Shown here in pieces: positions 16,477-25,229 of a stretch of DNA of 36,436 nucleotides (the first letter of the stretch is position 1; each line of letters begins with the position of its first letter). The DNA is from CAYMAX01 sp964388595 (GTDB taxonomy: Bacteria; Bacteroidota; Bacteroidia; Bacteroidales; UBA932). The notes under the pieces were generated by a model, which worked only from the letters and a program-made list of their open reading frames with translations, made no database searches and had not been told where the DNA came from. The DNA is taken from positions 1 to 36,436 of the forward strand of contig CAYMAX010000010.1 of NCBI GenBank assembly GCA_964388595.1. The letters run 5' to 3'. The position numbers and the translations under genes were made by a program.

Positions 16477-17547
16477 TTACAGAAGCTTAATAAAGTCATC
16501 AAAAAGAAAATCGGTGTCTGTAGGTCCTCCTGATGCTTCAGGATGAAATTGAACCGAGAAAAAACGGCCGTTGCGATGACGGATTCCCTCATTGGTACCA
16601 TCATTCATATTTACAAAAAACGGCGACCAGTCACTGCCTAAAGTGGCTTGGTCTACTGCATATCCATGATTTTGAGAGGTGATAAAGCATTTATCGGTAC
16701 CGCAAAGTCTCACAGGCTGATTGTGGCTTCTGTGACCATATTTCAACTTATATGTAGAGGCACCTGAAGCTTTGGCCAGCAATTGATTGCCCATACAAAT
16801 GCCAAAAATGGGCTTGTCAAGGCTCATCGCAGTACGAATATGTTCTATGGCTTCCTGACAAAAATCGGGATTGCCGGGTCCGTTGGTGATGAAAAGTCCG
16901 TCATAGTCTTGGGAGGTGAAATCATAGTTCCATGGTACTCTGATCACTTCCACATCCCTTTTCAAAAGGCAGCGCAGGATATTATTCTTAACGCCACAGT
17001 CCAGTAGTATGACTTTTTTCTTTCCGGGGTTTTCATTGTATTTGATGACCTCTTTGCAGCTCACAATGGCCACCTGGTTCTCGATATTGGGATTGTATGG
17101 ATGTGGATTGGGATTAAAACCTTCCGGAACTATGGTCCCCAGCATAGAACCATGCTCACGAATCATCTTGGTAAGTTCTCGAGTGTCAACACCGAAAATA
17201 CCGGGTATCTTGTACTCTTTCAACCACTCGTCAAGGCTTTTTACTGCACTCCAATGACTGAAATGAAAAGAATAGTCCGAGATGATAAGCCCCCTGATGT
17301 GAACATTGTCGGATTCAAAATTGGTGGATATTCCGTTGACGATTTTATTGTCAGGCACTCCGTAGTTACCAATGAGAGGGTAGGTGACGCAGAGTATCTG
17401 ACCGGAATAGGAGGGGTCAGTCAGAGACTCCGGATATCCCACCATAGCGGTACTGAATACCACTTCACCTTCAGCAGGATGCTCATATCCAAATGAATAG
17501 CCCTGAAAAACAAGGCTATTCTCAAGATGTAGTTGTGCTTTTTTCAT
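16477..17547 (-). CDS. carA: carbamoyl-phosphate synthase small (glutaminase) subunit
   Basis: At 356 residues it has normal length. The N-terminal CarA-specific domain has VGYPESLTDPSYSGQIL. The C-terminal class I glutamine amidotransferase domain has the nucleophile Cys251 in GICMGNQLLAKA and the His335/Glu337 pair in VQFHPEASGG. The usual GICLGHQ has a histidine where this protein has asparagine (GNQ). The catalytic triad itself is intact, so activity is expected. It releases ammonia from glutamine and channels it to CarB, encoded two bases downstream. It starts 13 bases after the C69 dipeptidase gene in the same run. Confidence 0.97.
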   Translation of the reverse strand: MKKAQLHLENSLVFQGYSFGYEHPAEGEVVFSTAMVGYPESLTDPSYSGQILCVTYPLIGNYGVPDNKIVNGISTNFESDNVHIRGLIISDYSFHFSHWSAVKSLDEWLKEYKIPGIFGVDTRELTKMIREHGSMLGTIVPEGFNPNPHPYNPNIENQVAIVSCKEVIKYNENPGKKKVILLDCGVKNNILRCLLKRDVEVIRVPWNYDFTSQDYDGLFITNGPGNPDFCQEAIEHIRTAMSLDKPIFGICMGNQLLAKASGASTYKLKYGHRSHNQPVRLCGTDKCFITSQNHGYAVDQATLGSDWSPFFVNMNDGTNEGIRHRNGRFFSVQFHPEASGGPTDTDFLFDDFIKLL

Positions 17548-17560
17548 CTGTGACGTATTA

Positions 17561-19144
17561 TTACATACTCCTTACGAAAAACATCCATATCTGTGATTTT
17601 AGTTCTTTCCATCTGCTCATAGCCAATGAAGCGAAGTGAGATGTATGCTCTGTGAGAAGTTGCTCCGCTTCTTCGGTTTTGTTTTGTTCTATCAATCCTT
17701 GAGCCTCTTTTTCTATCTCTTTGTTCTCTTCAAGCATAAGTTCCTCAAGGTACATCCGTTCCTTCTCCACAGTACTGCGTGTCTTGCTCCAATTGATGGT
17801 AGCTATGCGGTTGGTTTCGCGAAATGCCCAAATGGCTGATTCCGGGCGATAGTGCCATTGTCCGCAGTGACTGAAAGACTCCGGAAGGACAGTAGTGCCA
17901 CTGAAAATGGGGATACGAGGACTTTGTGCAGGGTTATCAAAAGATACATATGCCACTCCGCCTACTTCATCAGGCAACCAGCTTCTCAGGCGAATGACGT
18001 GAGAGTAGGAGCACTGTATTACTGCCACGGTGCGATTTCTCTTGGTGATGTCGGGAGAGAGTTTGTTGAGTAAAGCTCTCATATCGTTAGTCATAAAAGT
18101 GGAAACAGGACGAACTGTGTCAGAATATTCTTCTATAGTGCCATCAGGAAGTCTTCTGCGCCCTTTTATCTCTGCCCAAAGGTTTTTAACCTGGTCAAAC
18201 TCGTCACCATCGTAAGTCTCTCTCAAGAAAGAGAACATCCTTTCCATAGTGATTTTCTCTTCAGGTTTTACTGAGAAAGGTAACTCTTCGGCGTCGAATG
18301 ACAGGTGGAGAGATGGAGCAAGAGTATTCAAAATAAAAAACTCTCTCACAGAGAAAGGTCTCTCCTTGGATACTACTTTGTAAAATTTATAGGGCTCTTT
18401 GCCATCCCAATAACCGAGTTTCTTTGATATCTCCCTGAGGTCCTTGCTATACATAAAATCGGGACTGCTGAAGTTTACGGTACTGATACGAGGAATATTC
18501 GCAGAAATACCAACATGATCATCAGGAATACGCTGTGCTACCCATAACGCACCGGGTTTGCCCGGGCCTGAGCCATATATTTCAAAGTGCCAAACCTCGT
18601 TTTTATCAGCAACTGTGAGACACTCTCCACCATCCCCATATCCGTAGGTTTCGGCCATTTTTCCCATCAATTTGATGGCGTCACGTGCATTGGTGCAGTG
18701 TTGCAAAGCTAGCCTTTCAAGCTCTTCTATCCTGAAGAGTCCGTTTTCATTGTACAACTCTCTTCTTCCTGAAGTGGTGGTCTCGCCTATGGCAAGCTGT
18801 CTCTCGTTCAGGCAGGGGTAAGCTGTGTTTAGAAAACGATATGTCTCTCCTGTAATGGCAGGAATCTCACCTTTCTTGGTCACTTTTCTCATATCCCACG
18901 GCTCCTCATTATGAAGAAGTCCATTATAAATGGTCTCCATATCACCTTTAGCATAGACTTTACGAGGTTCTATGGTCATCCATGAACGATAATTGGCATC
19001 GCAGGTGTGAGATGTCATCACGGACCCGTCGAAAGAGGCATCTTTTCCCACCATTATGGATGTGCAGCTTTCCTCGAACTGAGCACTGCAAAACATCTGT
19101 GAGACAATAAATAAAAAGAGAAATGAGAGTGAAAAACGTTTCAT
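17561..19144 (-). CDS. secreted C69-family dipeptidase
   Basis: A 527-residue protein with an N-terminal signal peptide (charged MKR, then a hydrophobic stretch to about residue 20). Cys27 in ESCTSIMVGKDASFDG is the expected N-terminal nucleophile of peptidase family C69, exposed after processing. Further family patterns are SHTCDANYRSW, the ETTTSGRRELYNENGLF stretch and the NARDAIKLMGKMAETYGYGDGGE region (quoted in part). C69 enzymes hydrolyse dipeptides, here probably in the periplasm, which suits an organism that ferments amino acids from peptides. The C-terminus has a charged helical stretch near 465-500. It lies between ispG (5-base gap) and carA in one operon. Confidence 0.92.
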   Translation of the reverse strand: MKRFSLSFLFLFIVSQMFCSAQFEESCTSIMVGKDASFDGSVMTSHTCDANYRSWMTIEPRKVYAKGDMETIYNGLLHNEEPWDMRKVTKKGEIPAITGETYRFLNTAYPCLNERQLAIGETTTSGRRELYNENGLFRIEELERLALQHCTNARDAIKLMGKMAETYGYGDGGECLTVADKNEVWHFEIYGSGPGKPGALWVAQRIPDDHVGISANIPRISTVNFSSPDFMYSKDLREISKKLGYWDGKEPYKFYKVVSKERPFSVREFFILNTLAPSLHLSFDAEELPFSVKPEEKITMERMFSFLRETYDGDEFDQVKNLWAEIKGRRRLPDGTIEEYSDTVRPVSTFMTNDMRALLNKLSPDITKRNRTVAVIQCSYSHVIRLRSWLPDEVGGVAYVSFDNPAQSPRIPIFSGTTVLPESFSHCGQWHYRPESAIWAFRETNRIATINWSKTRSTVEKERMYLEELMLEENKEIEKEAQGLIEQNKTEEAEQLLTEHTSHFASLAMSRWKELKSQIWMFFVRSM

Positions 19145-19149
19145 AATGA

Positions 19150-20466
19150 TTATTGATTATTTTGTGTGGCAAATGTAGAAAAATGTTCTATTACATCCAA
19201 TAGTACATCGATAGCTTCTTCTTGAGGAACCCTGCGGCGTATCGGCTCTTTCCCCTTGTAGATGGTAACCATTCCCCGTCCTTCTCCCACATACCCGTAG
19301 TCTGCATCAGCCATCTCGCCCGGGCCATTCACAATACACCCCATGACGGCGATGGTAAGCCCGCGAAGGTGAGAAGTGCGTCTTTTCACCTCATTGAAAG
19401 TCTTCTCTATGTCATAAAGAGTCCTTCCGCAGCTTGGACAAGCTATGTATTCGCATTGGGTGACGCGCCTTTTTGTGGCTTGAAAAATATTGGATTTAAA
19501 CTGCTCTAATACTGATGATTGAAGTTCTTTACCTGCACATTTGCAAGAGATAGAAAAATCGTCTATTTGGTGATTCAAAAGGAGAGGACCTATACGGCAT
19601 GAAGCATCTACCAAAAACTCATCATAGTCTTTGCATTCAAGAGAGAAATTATTCTTTACAGAAGTATCATAAGGTTTGGAAAAATAAGAAACAACATTAG
19701 CTGCGACAGGTATTTCATGTTCGGGAGGCTCTGTAAGAGATACCCTAATAGTCTCCCCGATACCCTCGGAAAGCAGTACAGAGAGTCCTGTGGCTGACTT
19801 TATCCTACCCATGTCTCCATTACCTGCTTCTGTGACTCCAAGATGAAGAGGGAAGATGATTCCTATCTCGTTCATCCACTCATTGAGCAGTCGGTAGGCA
19901 GAAGTCATAACCGGCACATTACTTGCCTTGAGGGAGAGGACAACAGAATAAAAATCGAGGTCAATGCACATCTTTATCCACTCTTTAATTGCTTCTACCA
20001 TACCTTCAGGTGTATTGCCGTAAATTTCTGTTATTCTGTCTCCTAACGAACCATGATTGACTCCGATACGGATAGCTGTCCCGTGCTCCTTGCACTCTTC
20101 TATGAGTCGTCTGAATTGAGCACAGGCCCTATCGTGATTCTTGTCAAAATTGCCAGGATTGATTCTTACTTTGTCTGCTACAGAAGCGGTAGCTATGGCC
20201 ACATCGGAAGAGAAGTGCACATCGGCAATAAGTGGGGTAGAGATACCCTCAGCTCTTAATACTGATTTTATCTCTCTGAGAGATTCGACTTCTTTGATCC
20301 CCTGAGTGGTAAGTCGAATCATCTGTGAACCTGCATTATGTAAAGATTTGCATTGAACTACAGCTGATGGTATGTCGTCGGTGGGGCAATTGCACATACT
20401 TTGGATGATAATAGGCAATCCTCTTCCAATAGTTATATTACCCACATTTACAATTATATTGCGCAT
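19150..20466 (-). CDS. ispG: 4-hydroxy-3-methylbut-2-enyl diphosphate synthase, short-insert form
   Basis: A 438-residue IspG/GcpE. The TIM-barrel part has IQSMCNCPTDD and KVRINPGNFD. The [4Fe-4S] part has Cys343 and Cys346 in CPSCGRT, Cys377 in MGCIVNGPGE and Glu384 as fourth ligand. It converts methylerythritol cyclodiphosphate to HMBPP in non-mevalonate isoprenoid synthesis, using reduced ferredoxin or flavodoxin. E. coli IspG is 372 residues, and plant and most Bacteroidetes forms are about 600 or more with a large middle domain. Here only about 70 residues (about 263-335) separate barrel and cluster domains, intermediate between the two types. It follows the outer-membrane barrel gene by two bases. 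Confidence 0.96.
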   Translation of the reverse strand: MRNIIVNVGNITIGRGLPIIIQSMCNCPTDDIPSAVVQCKSLHNAGSQMIRLTTQGIKEVESLREIKSVLRAEGISTPLIADVHFSSDVAIATASVADKVRINPGNFDKNHDRACAQFRRLIEECKEHGTAIRIGVNHGSLGDRITEIYGNTPEGMVEAIKEWIKMCIDLDFYSVVLSLKASNVPVMTSAYRLLNEWMNEIGIIFPLHLGVTEAGNGDMGRIKSATGLSVLLSEGIGETIRVSLTEPPEHEIPVAANVVSYFSKPYDTSVKNNFSLECKDYDEFLVDASCRIGPLLLNHQIDDFSISCKCAGKELQSSVLEQFKSNIFQATKRRVTQCEYIACPSCGRTLYDIEKTFNEVKRRTSHLRGLTIAVMGCIVNGPGEMADADYGYVGEGRGMVTIYKGKEPIRRRVPQEEAIDVLLDVIEHFSTFATQNNQ

Positions 20467-20468
20467 CT

Positions 20469-21164
20469 TTATTTAAGCTTTACGTGAATACCAAAACTGA
20501 CGGATACCTGCCACGGGTGAGAGTAGAACCACCAGGTACTGCTAAACCTTTCCTGATTATAAAGCATGCTCAGGTAGTATTGATAATGTGCCGAAATATG
20601 AAATTCGACGGGACGGACTTTAATTGCAAAGCCGACACCACCGAGCACACCATAGGTGATTCGGTTGTCAAAGCAATCGAATCCATTGTCTTTGGTTGTG
20701 GTCAGAATATACCCTCCGAAGGCACCCAGGTCCAGTAAAATCCTGAAATATTTACCAAGGTCGACTTTAAAAGCAGATACTAAAGGCAATTCGAGAGTGG
20801 TAACTGTCTGTTCGAAGTGTGGATAGACATTTGAATAATCAGTAGTGAAGCCGAAAGAGCCATATTTGATACCTGTTTGCAGACCGAAATAGTTATATCC
20901 CCAAAGAGGCTGGTAGTAAGTGTAGAGTAAAGCGAAATTAAGGGGGCTAATAACCCCTTTTTCTTTCATTTCGACACTCATTTGGACTCCGGTGTAGGCA
21001 AAACTGTATCTGACGCCTAAAAGGTGCTCTGAAGGCTTGATTTGTATCACCTTCTCAACAGTATCAATCACCATCTTACCTTCTTCGTGGTCCTGTGCCA
21101 CGGCATTGGGAGAGAAGCAGGCAAATAGAGATATTGCGAGGAGTGTTATGAATGCTTGTTTCAT
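20469..21164 (-). CDS. outer-membrane beta-barrel protein, function unknown
   Basis: A 231-residue protein with a clear signal peptide (MKQAFITLLAISLFACFSPN, cleavage likely after NAVAQ). The mature part consists of alternating hydrophobic/aromatic segments (YTYYQPLWGYNYFGLQTG, AHYQYYLSML, WQVSVSFGIHVKLK), as in small eight-strand outer-membrane barrels of Bacteroidetes. No enzymatic motif is visible. The C-terminus ends in a strand-like segment, compatible with BAM insertion. Its ATG overlaps the stop of the upstream Ig-like lipoprotein gene by four bases (ATGA), so the two are probably made together and may interact. I cannot name a function. The PorT-like barrel family is a loose comparison. 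Confidence 0.7.
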   Translation of the reverse strand: MKQAFITLLAISLFACFSPNAVAQDHEEGKMVIDTVEKVIQIKPSEHLLGVRYSFAYTGVQMSVEMKEKGVISPLNFALLYTYYQPLWGYNYFGLQTGIKYGSFGFTTDYSNVYPHFEQTVTTLELPLVSAFKVDLGKYFRILLDLGAFGGYILTTTKDNGFDCFDNRITYGVLGGVGFAIKVRPVEFHISAHYQYYLSMLYNQERFSSTWWFYSHPWQVSVSFGIHVKLK

Positions 21165-22975
21165 TTGAGTACCTCTTGCAGGTCAATAGTTTGTTCCAAA
21201 TCCATTCTTTCGGGAAGGTCCAGTAAATAAGCTTCGTTGCCGAGAGATGTCCCGAATTTGAAGAGGATAACTTTCTCAGGCTCTCTTTTATCAAGGATAG
21301 ACCCAGTGTCGATAAGTCCATTGCCATTGTTATCTTGCGTTATTCTTACAGAATATTTACCCTTGGAAAGATAAGGGAATAATAGTTTGCAATCCTCTTT
21401 GATTCTGAATGAACGAAGTACTTTGTCACGTTTTTCATTAATGAGTTCGACGATGTAATGACCATTCACGTGGACCATTTCCAATGTGAGAGAACTCAAC
21501 TTGTCATCATTGGGGATGGAGACTTTCTTCTCGAGACTGTCGCAGGGAAGTCCATCAATGTCGAAAAATTGTCTGTGAGGCAACTTCAAAATGTATTCAT
21601 TGCCGAGTAGCAGTGGCTTTTTGGCTTTGATGACATAGCGTCTTATGTTGGTAGAATCCTGTTCTACTGTAAACTCTTCATACTTGACCAGCTGTTTGGT
21701 GGTAATGCATTTAAGCTTGACGGAGTCCCATGGAGCTATTATCAAAGGATTGTCAAACTCTATGATGAAACCATCTTGTTCGATGTTGGAAGGCTCTGCA
21801 GTGACTTTATAGTGGGCGATGGTATCTATAAATTCGACAGCATTTCCCCTTTTATCTTTTACTAATTTGGGCTTGGGAGCATTCATCTTGATAATCTCTG
21901 TCTGGGGCACGAGTATCTTGAGTGAATCATCTGTTTTAAGATATTTCACAGTCAGAAGCATAGTATCCGGAACTGCTTTTTGGTCATTTATCCAAATGGC
22001 CAAAGAGTCCTTGGTGGTATTGAACTGTGTGATAATATTACTATCTGCGTAGCAATTAAATGCGAGAGAATCTATTTTGGGATAAGGGGCGGCAAAAGTG
22101 ATATAACACATTCTTTTGGTAGGGCGTCCTTTATTCTTCAGAAACTGTCTGGAAGAAGTCTCTTTGAAGAGGTAGAGTCGGAGATCTGAAGGGCGGCTCA
22201 TACAAAGGGCCGTATCTTTCTCGTCCATGATGGCAAGTTCCAACATGCCGGATGTCATCACCTTACGAGGTACTACCAATGTATCAAGGAAAGCTATCAT
22301 CTCATCGGCGGGATCGTATTTGTTGTTATTGTTCTGGTCATCTAAGGCAAAGACACGATAGGAGTCGGCAGGAAGATTGCGTACTGCAAAAAATCCCCAT
22401 ACATCACTTTTGGCAGAGGCTTTGGGAAGTACATTATAGACAGCGGAATCAGAAGGATCGGTATGAAATAATATGGTAATATTCTTTTTGGCGAGCATGG
22501 TCTTGGCATCTACCACGGTGCCCGATACGAAAAGTGAATCGATGTGATCTCCGGTGGAGAAACTGAAATTGTATTTCGGGAATTTAGTGCCTTCATTGTT
22601 GTCGACGATGGAAGAACCGAGATCCAGCGAGTATGTAGTATTTGAATCAAGTGGCTGATCGAAAGATACTATCACTTTTTTGCCCTTAATCTTGGCAGTG
22701 GGGCCTTTCTTTTGAGGAGGAGAGAGGTAAATATTGCTCGAGGCATCCTTAAGGACTACATATTCATTAAACTGAAATGTGACTGAACTGTGCTTGACAT
22801 CTGTGGGATGATGCAAGGCATTGTATTGAGGGACAGTAGCTACCAAAATGGGTGGAAGTGTATCTTTCGGACCACCTGAGGGAGGTGTGGAAGTGTTGGC
22901 ACAAGACTTTGTGACAAGAGGAGAGAGAATGATTATAAAAAATAAAACTATGGGGGAGATGGTATATTTTCTCAT
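21161..22975 (-). CDS. lipoprotein with bacterial Ig-like (Big_5/SbsA-type) domain
   Basis: A 604-residue protein with a lipoprotein signal: charged start, hydrophobic core, and cysteine 25 in VTKSCANTSTPPSGGPKD. The residues after the cysteine (STPPSGGPKDTLPP) form the flexible linker typical of this Bacteroidetes family. Residues 35-140 form an Ig-like domain of the SbsA type (FQFNEYVVLKD, VSFDQPLDSNTTYSLDLGSS, FSFSTGD). Later repeats look like further beta-sandwich domains (RVFALDDQNNNNKYDPADE is an EF-like acidic loop, and ITQDNNGNGLIDTG another). It is probably anchored at the outer membrane. The gene shares one base with the end of rel, and the pair is tightly coupled. Its role is unknown. 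Confidence 0.78.
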   Translation of the reverse strand: MRKYTISPIVLFFIIILSPLVTKSCANTSTPPSGGPKDTLPPILVATVPQYNALHHPTDVKHSSVTFQFNEYVVLKDASSNIYLSPPQKKGPTAKIKGKKVIVSFDQPLDSNTTYSLDLGSSIVDNNEGTKFPKYNFSFSTGDHIDSLFVSGTVVDAKTMLAKKNITILFHTDPSDSAVYNVLPKASAKSDVWGFFAVRNLPADSYRVFALDDQNNNNKYDPADEMIAFLDTLVVPRKVMTSGMLELAIMDEKDTALCMSRPSDLRLYLFKETSSRQFLKNKGRPTKRMCYITFAAPYPKIDSLAFNCYADSNIITQFNTTKDSLAIWINDQKAVPDTMLLTVKYLKTDDSLKILVPQTEIIKMNAPKPKLVKDKRGNAVEFIDTIAHYKVTAEPSNIEQDGFIIEFDNPLIIAPWDSVKLKCITTKQLVKYEEFTVEQDSTNIRRYVIKAKKPLLLGNEYILKLPHRQFFDIDGLPCDSLEKKVSIPNDDKLSSLTLEMVHVNGHYIVELINEKRDKVLRSFRIKEDCKLLFPYLSKGKYSVRITQDNNGNGLIDTGSILDKREPEKVILFKFGTSLGNEAYLLDLPERMDLEQTIDLQEVLK

Positions 22976-25206
22976 TACTCTTCCGTTTTAATATCTATTC
23001 TGTTGACACTCTCTATCCCTTTTATCTTTCTGATGTGGCTCATCAGTGATTCAAGGTCTTCCGTGCTGTGGACATAACAATCTATGTATCCCTCAAAAAT
23101 ACCATCATGAGTCTCAATAAGCACTTTCCTGATATTGATATTGAGGACGTATGATGTATACTTGGTAAGTTCATTAAGGATTCCTATCCTGTCCACTCCG
23201 AGTATTTTGACCCTTGCCAAGGAAGAAAGAACGGTATGCTTGCTCCATTTGGCGTTAACTATCCTATCTCCGTGAGTGGCAGCCAGGTTGATAGCTTCAG
23301 GACAAGTCTTTTTATGAATAATCACATCTCCGTCATCGGTCATAAAGCCCATAACATTGTCACCCGGTATAGGAGAGCAACATTCAGCTACATGATAAGA
23401 GAGAGTATGTTCTACAGGATTTTCTTCAAGAATGAAATCTTTGTTTTTATCGAATGTTTTCTTTTCCGGATTGTTGCCTTTGAAAAGCTTAAGAGTCCAA
23501 TAAAGAACGTTTTTGCTCTCTTTATTTTTTTTGAGTACTGATTCGAGATTGTCCAATACTATGAATCCGTTGGCAATCTTGTTATAAAGCTCTTCTTTGG
23601 ATGCAACATTGTATTCTATACAAAGTTTTTTGAGAACGCTGCTTTGAAGCTTGATTCCATACTTCAATAGCTGATTTTCGAGCATTTCACGCCCTGATAC
23701 GATATTTCCCTTCACATCATCTTTCAGAGCCTCATATACATAAGATTGGGCCTTTCCTGTCTTTAAAAAGTCAAGCCATTCCCTGTGGGGTTTCTGCGAT
23801 TCGGCGGTAATTATCTCCACCTGGTCACCATTGTGAAGTTCTTCTGAGAGGGGAGAAAGCTTCAAATTAATCTTGGCAGCAATGGCTTTGTTGCCGATGT
23901 GAGAATGGATATTGTATGCAAAGTCGAGAGCCGTAGAACCCTTTGGCATAGTGATAGATTTGCCCTTGGGGGTAAAAACATATATTTCCGACTCCAAAAG
24001 AGTATCGTGAAACTTGTCGAGAAAAGAGAGTGCACTAACATCGGGATTTTCAATAACATCTCTGACCATATCAAGCCAGTGGTCCATCTCTTTCTCGCTA
24101 TCCTTCACATCCGGATTCTTTTTGTATGACCAGTGAGCTGCCACTCCTTTCTCTGCAATGGCGTTCATCCTCTCACTTCGTATTTGAATCTCTACCCATG
24201 ATCCGGTATTGCTCATCACTGTACAATGGAGAGCTTCATATCCATTGCTTTTGGGTTGACTAACCCAGTCTCTGATTCGGGTAGTCATAGATTTGTAGAT
24301 TCCCGAAATCAATGAATAAATGTGCCAGCACTGAACACTTTCTGCCTCTCCGCTCTTGGGCTGGAAAATAATTCTGACTGCATAGATATCATATATCTTG
24401 TCGAAGGAAATACCTTTTCTCTCCATTTTATCCCAAACAGAGTAGGGGGTTTTGGCCCTTTTGAAGATTTCAAAGGTGTATCCATTGACGCGAAGAGCTT
24501 CTGCGATGGGTTTGATGAATTCATCCATAGCAGGCCCTATGGCAGAAGTGATCTTCTCAAGTTTTTCCGATATCTCCTTATAAGCTTTGGGGTCCCTGGT
24601 CTTGAGCCAGATATTTTCCATCTCAGACTTGATATTGTAGAGCCCTAAACGATGAGCCAGAGGGACAAAGATGTACATAGTCTCGGAGAGAATCTTATCC
24701 TTCTTGTAATCAGGCATGGAATCTATGGTACGCACATTATGAAGTCTGTCGGCAAGCTTGATAAGTATCACACGTACATCGTCGTTGAGTGTAAGAATAA
24801 TACGTTTGAAATTCTCCGCCTGGATGGTGCCGTCTTCATTGATTGCTATCTCAGTCTTAATCTTGGTAAGACCATCTACCAGAGAAGCTATCTTATCACC
24901 AAAAAGACGTCTGATATCATCCAAAGTATATTCTGTGTCCTCCACTACATCGTGAAGCAAGGCGGCAACTATCGATTTATATCCCAAACCTATCTCCGAT
25001 ACGACAATCTTGGCAACAGCTATCGGGTGGATGATATAAGGCTCCCCTGAACGCCTCCGAACCCCTTTATGAGCTTCATTGGCGAACTCGAATGCTTTTA
25101 AAACGCCGTCGTACTCTTCCTGAGAAGAGCAGCGTTTCAGACTTGCCAGACGCAATTCTTCGAATTCTTTGTTGATTAAATCGTAATCTGCCTTATTGAA
25201 ATCCAT
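22975..25206 (-). CDS. rel: bifunctional (p)ppGpp synthetase/hydrolase (RSH family)
   Basis: A 743-residue long RSH protein. The HD hydrolase domain is intact: His60 in IIHPIAVA and HDVVED at 85-90, followed by ADRLHNVRT. The synthetase domain has AKTPYSVWDKM, YDIYAVRIIF, NGYEALHCTV and EIQIRSERMNAIAEKGVAAHW. Then come a TGS domain (VFTPKGKSITMPKGSTALDF), the conserved-cysteine domain (CCSPIPGD) and a C-terminal ACT domain. The intact HD box argues for SpoT/Rel-type activity, making and degrading the alarmone, rather than a synthetase-only RelA. The start ATG at 25206 gives the usual short leader before the HD domain. It lies 23 bases after the YihY-like gene and overlaps the lipoprotein gene by one base. 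Confidence 0.95.
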   Translation of the reverse strand: MDFNKADYDLINKEFEELRLASLKRCSSQEEYDGVLKAFEFANEAHKGVRRRSGEPYIIHPIAVAKIVVSEIGLGYKSIVAALLHDVVEDTEYTLDDIRRLFGDKIASLVDGLTKIKTEIAINEDGTIQAENFKRIILTLNDDVRVILIKLADRLHNVRTIDSMPDYKKDKILSETMYIFVPLAHRLGLYNIKSEMENIWLKTRDPKAYKEISEKLEKITSAIGPAMDEFIKPIAEALRVNGYTFEIFKRAKTPYSVWDKMERKGISFDKIYDIYAVRIIFQPKSGEAESVQCWHIYSLISGIYKSMTTRIRDWVSQPKSNGYEALHCTVMSNTGSWVEIQIRSERMNAIAEKGVAAHWSYKKNPDVKDSEKEMDHWLDMVRDVIENPDVSALSFLDKFHDTLLESEIYVFTPKGKSITMPKGSTALDFAYNIHSHIGNKAIAAKINLKLSPLSEELHNGDQVEIITAESQKPHREWLDFLKTGKAQSYVYEALKDDVKGNIVSGREMLENQLLKYGIKLQSSVLKKLCIEYNVASKEELYNKIANGFIVLDNLESVLKKNKESKNVLYWTLKLFKGNNPEKKTFDKNKDFILEENPVEHTLSYHVAECCSPIPGDNVMGFMTDDGDVIIHKKTCPEAINLAATHGDRIVNAKWSKHTVLSSLARVKILGVDRIGILNELTKYTSYVLNINIRKVLIETHDGIFEGYIDCYVHSTEDLESLMSHIRKIKGIESVNRIDIKTEE

Positions 25207-25229
25207 AATACAAAAGTAATGAATTTGTT

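Noticed and set aside
25211..25218. TACTTTTG on the - strand as a promoter for rel
   Set aside because: It matches TAnnTTTG, but the predicted start would fall inside the rel ATG and no -33 element is visible. In AT-rich spacers such a match arises easily by chance.
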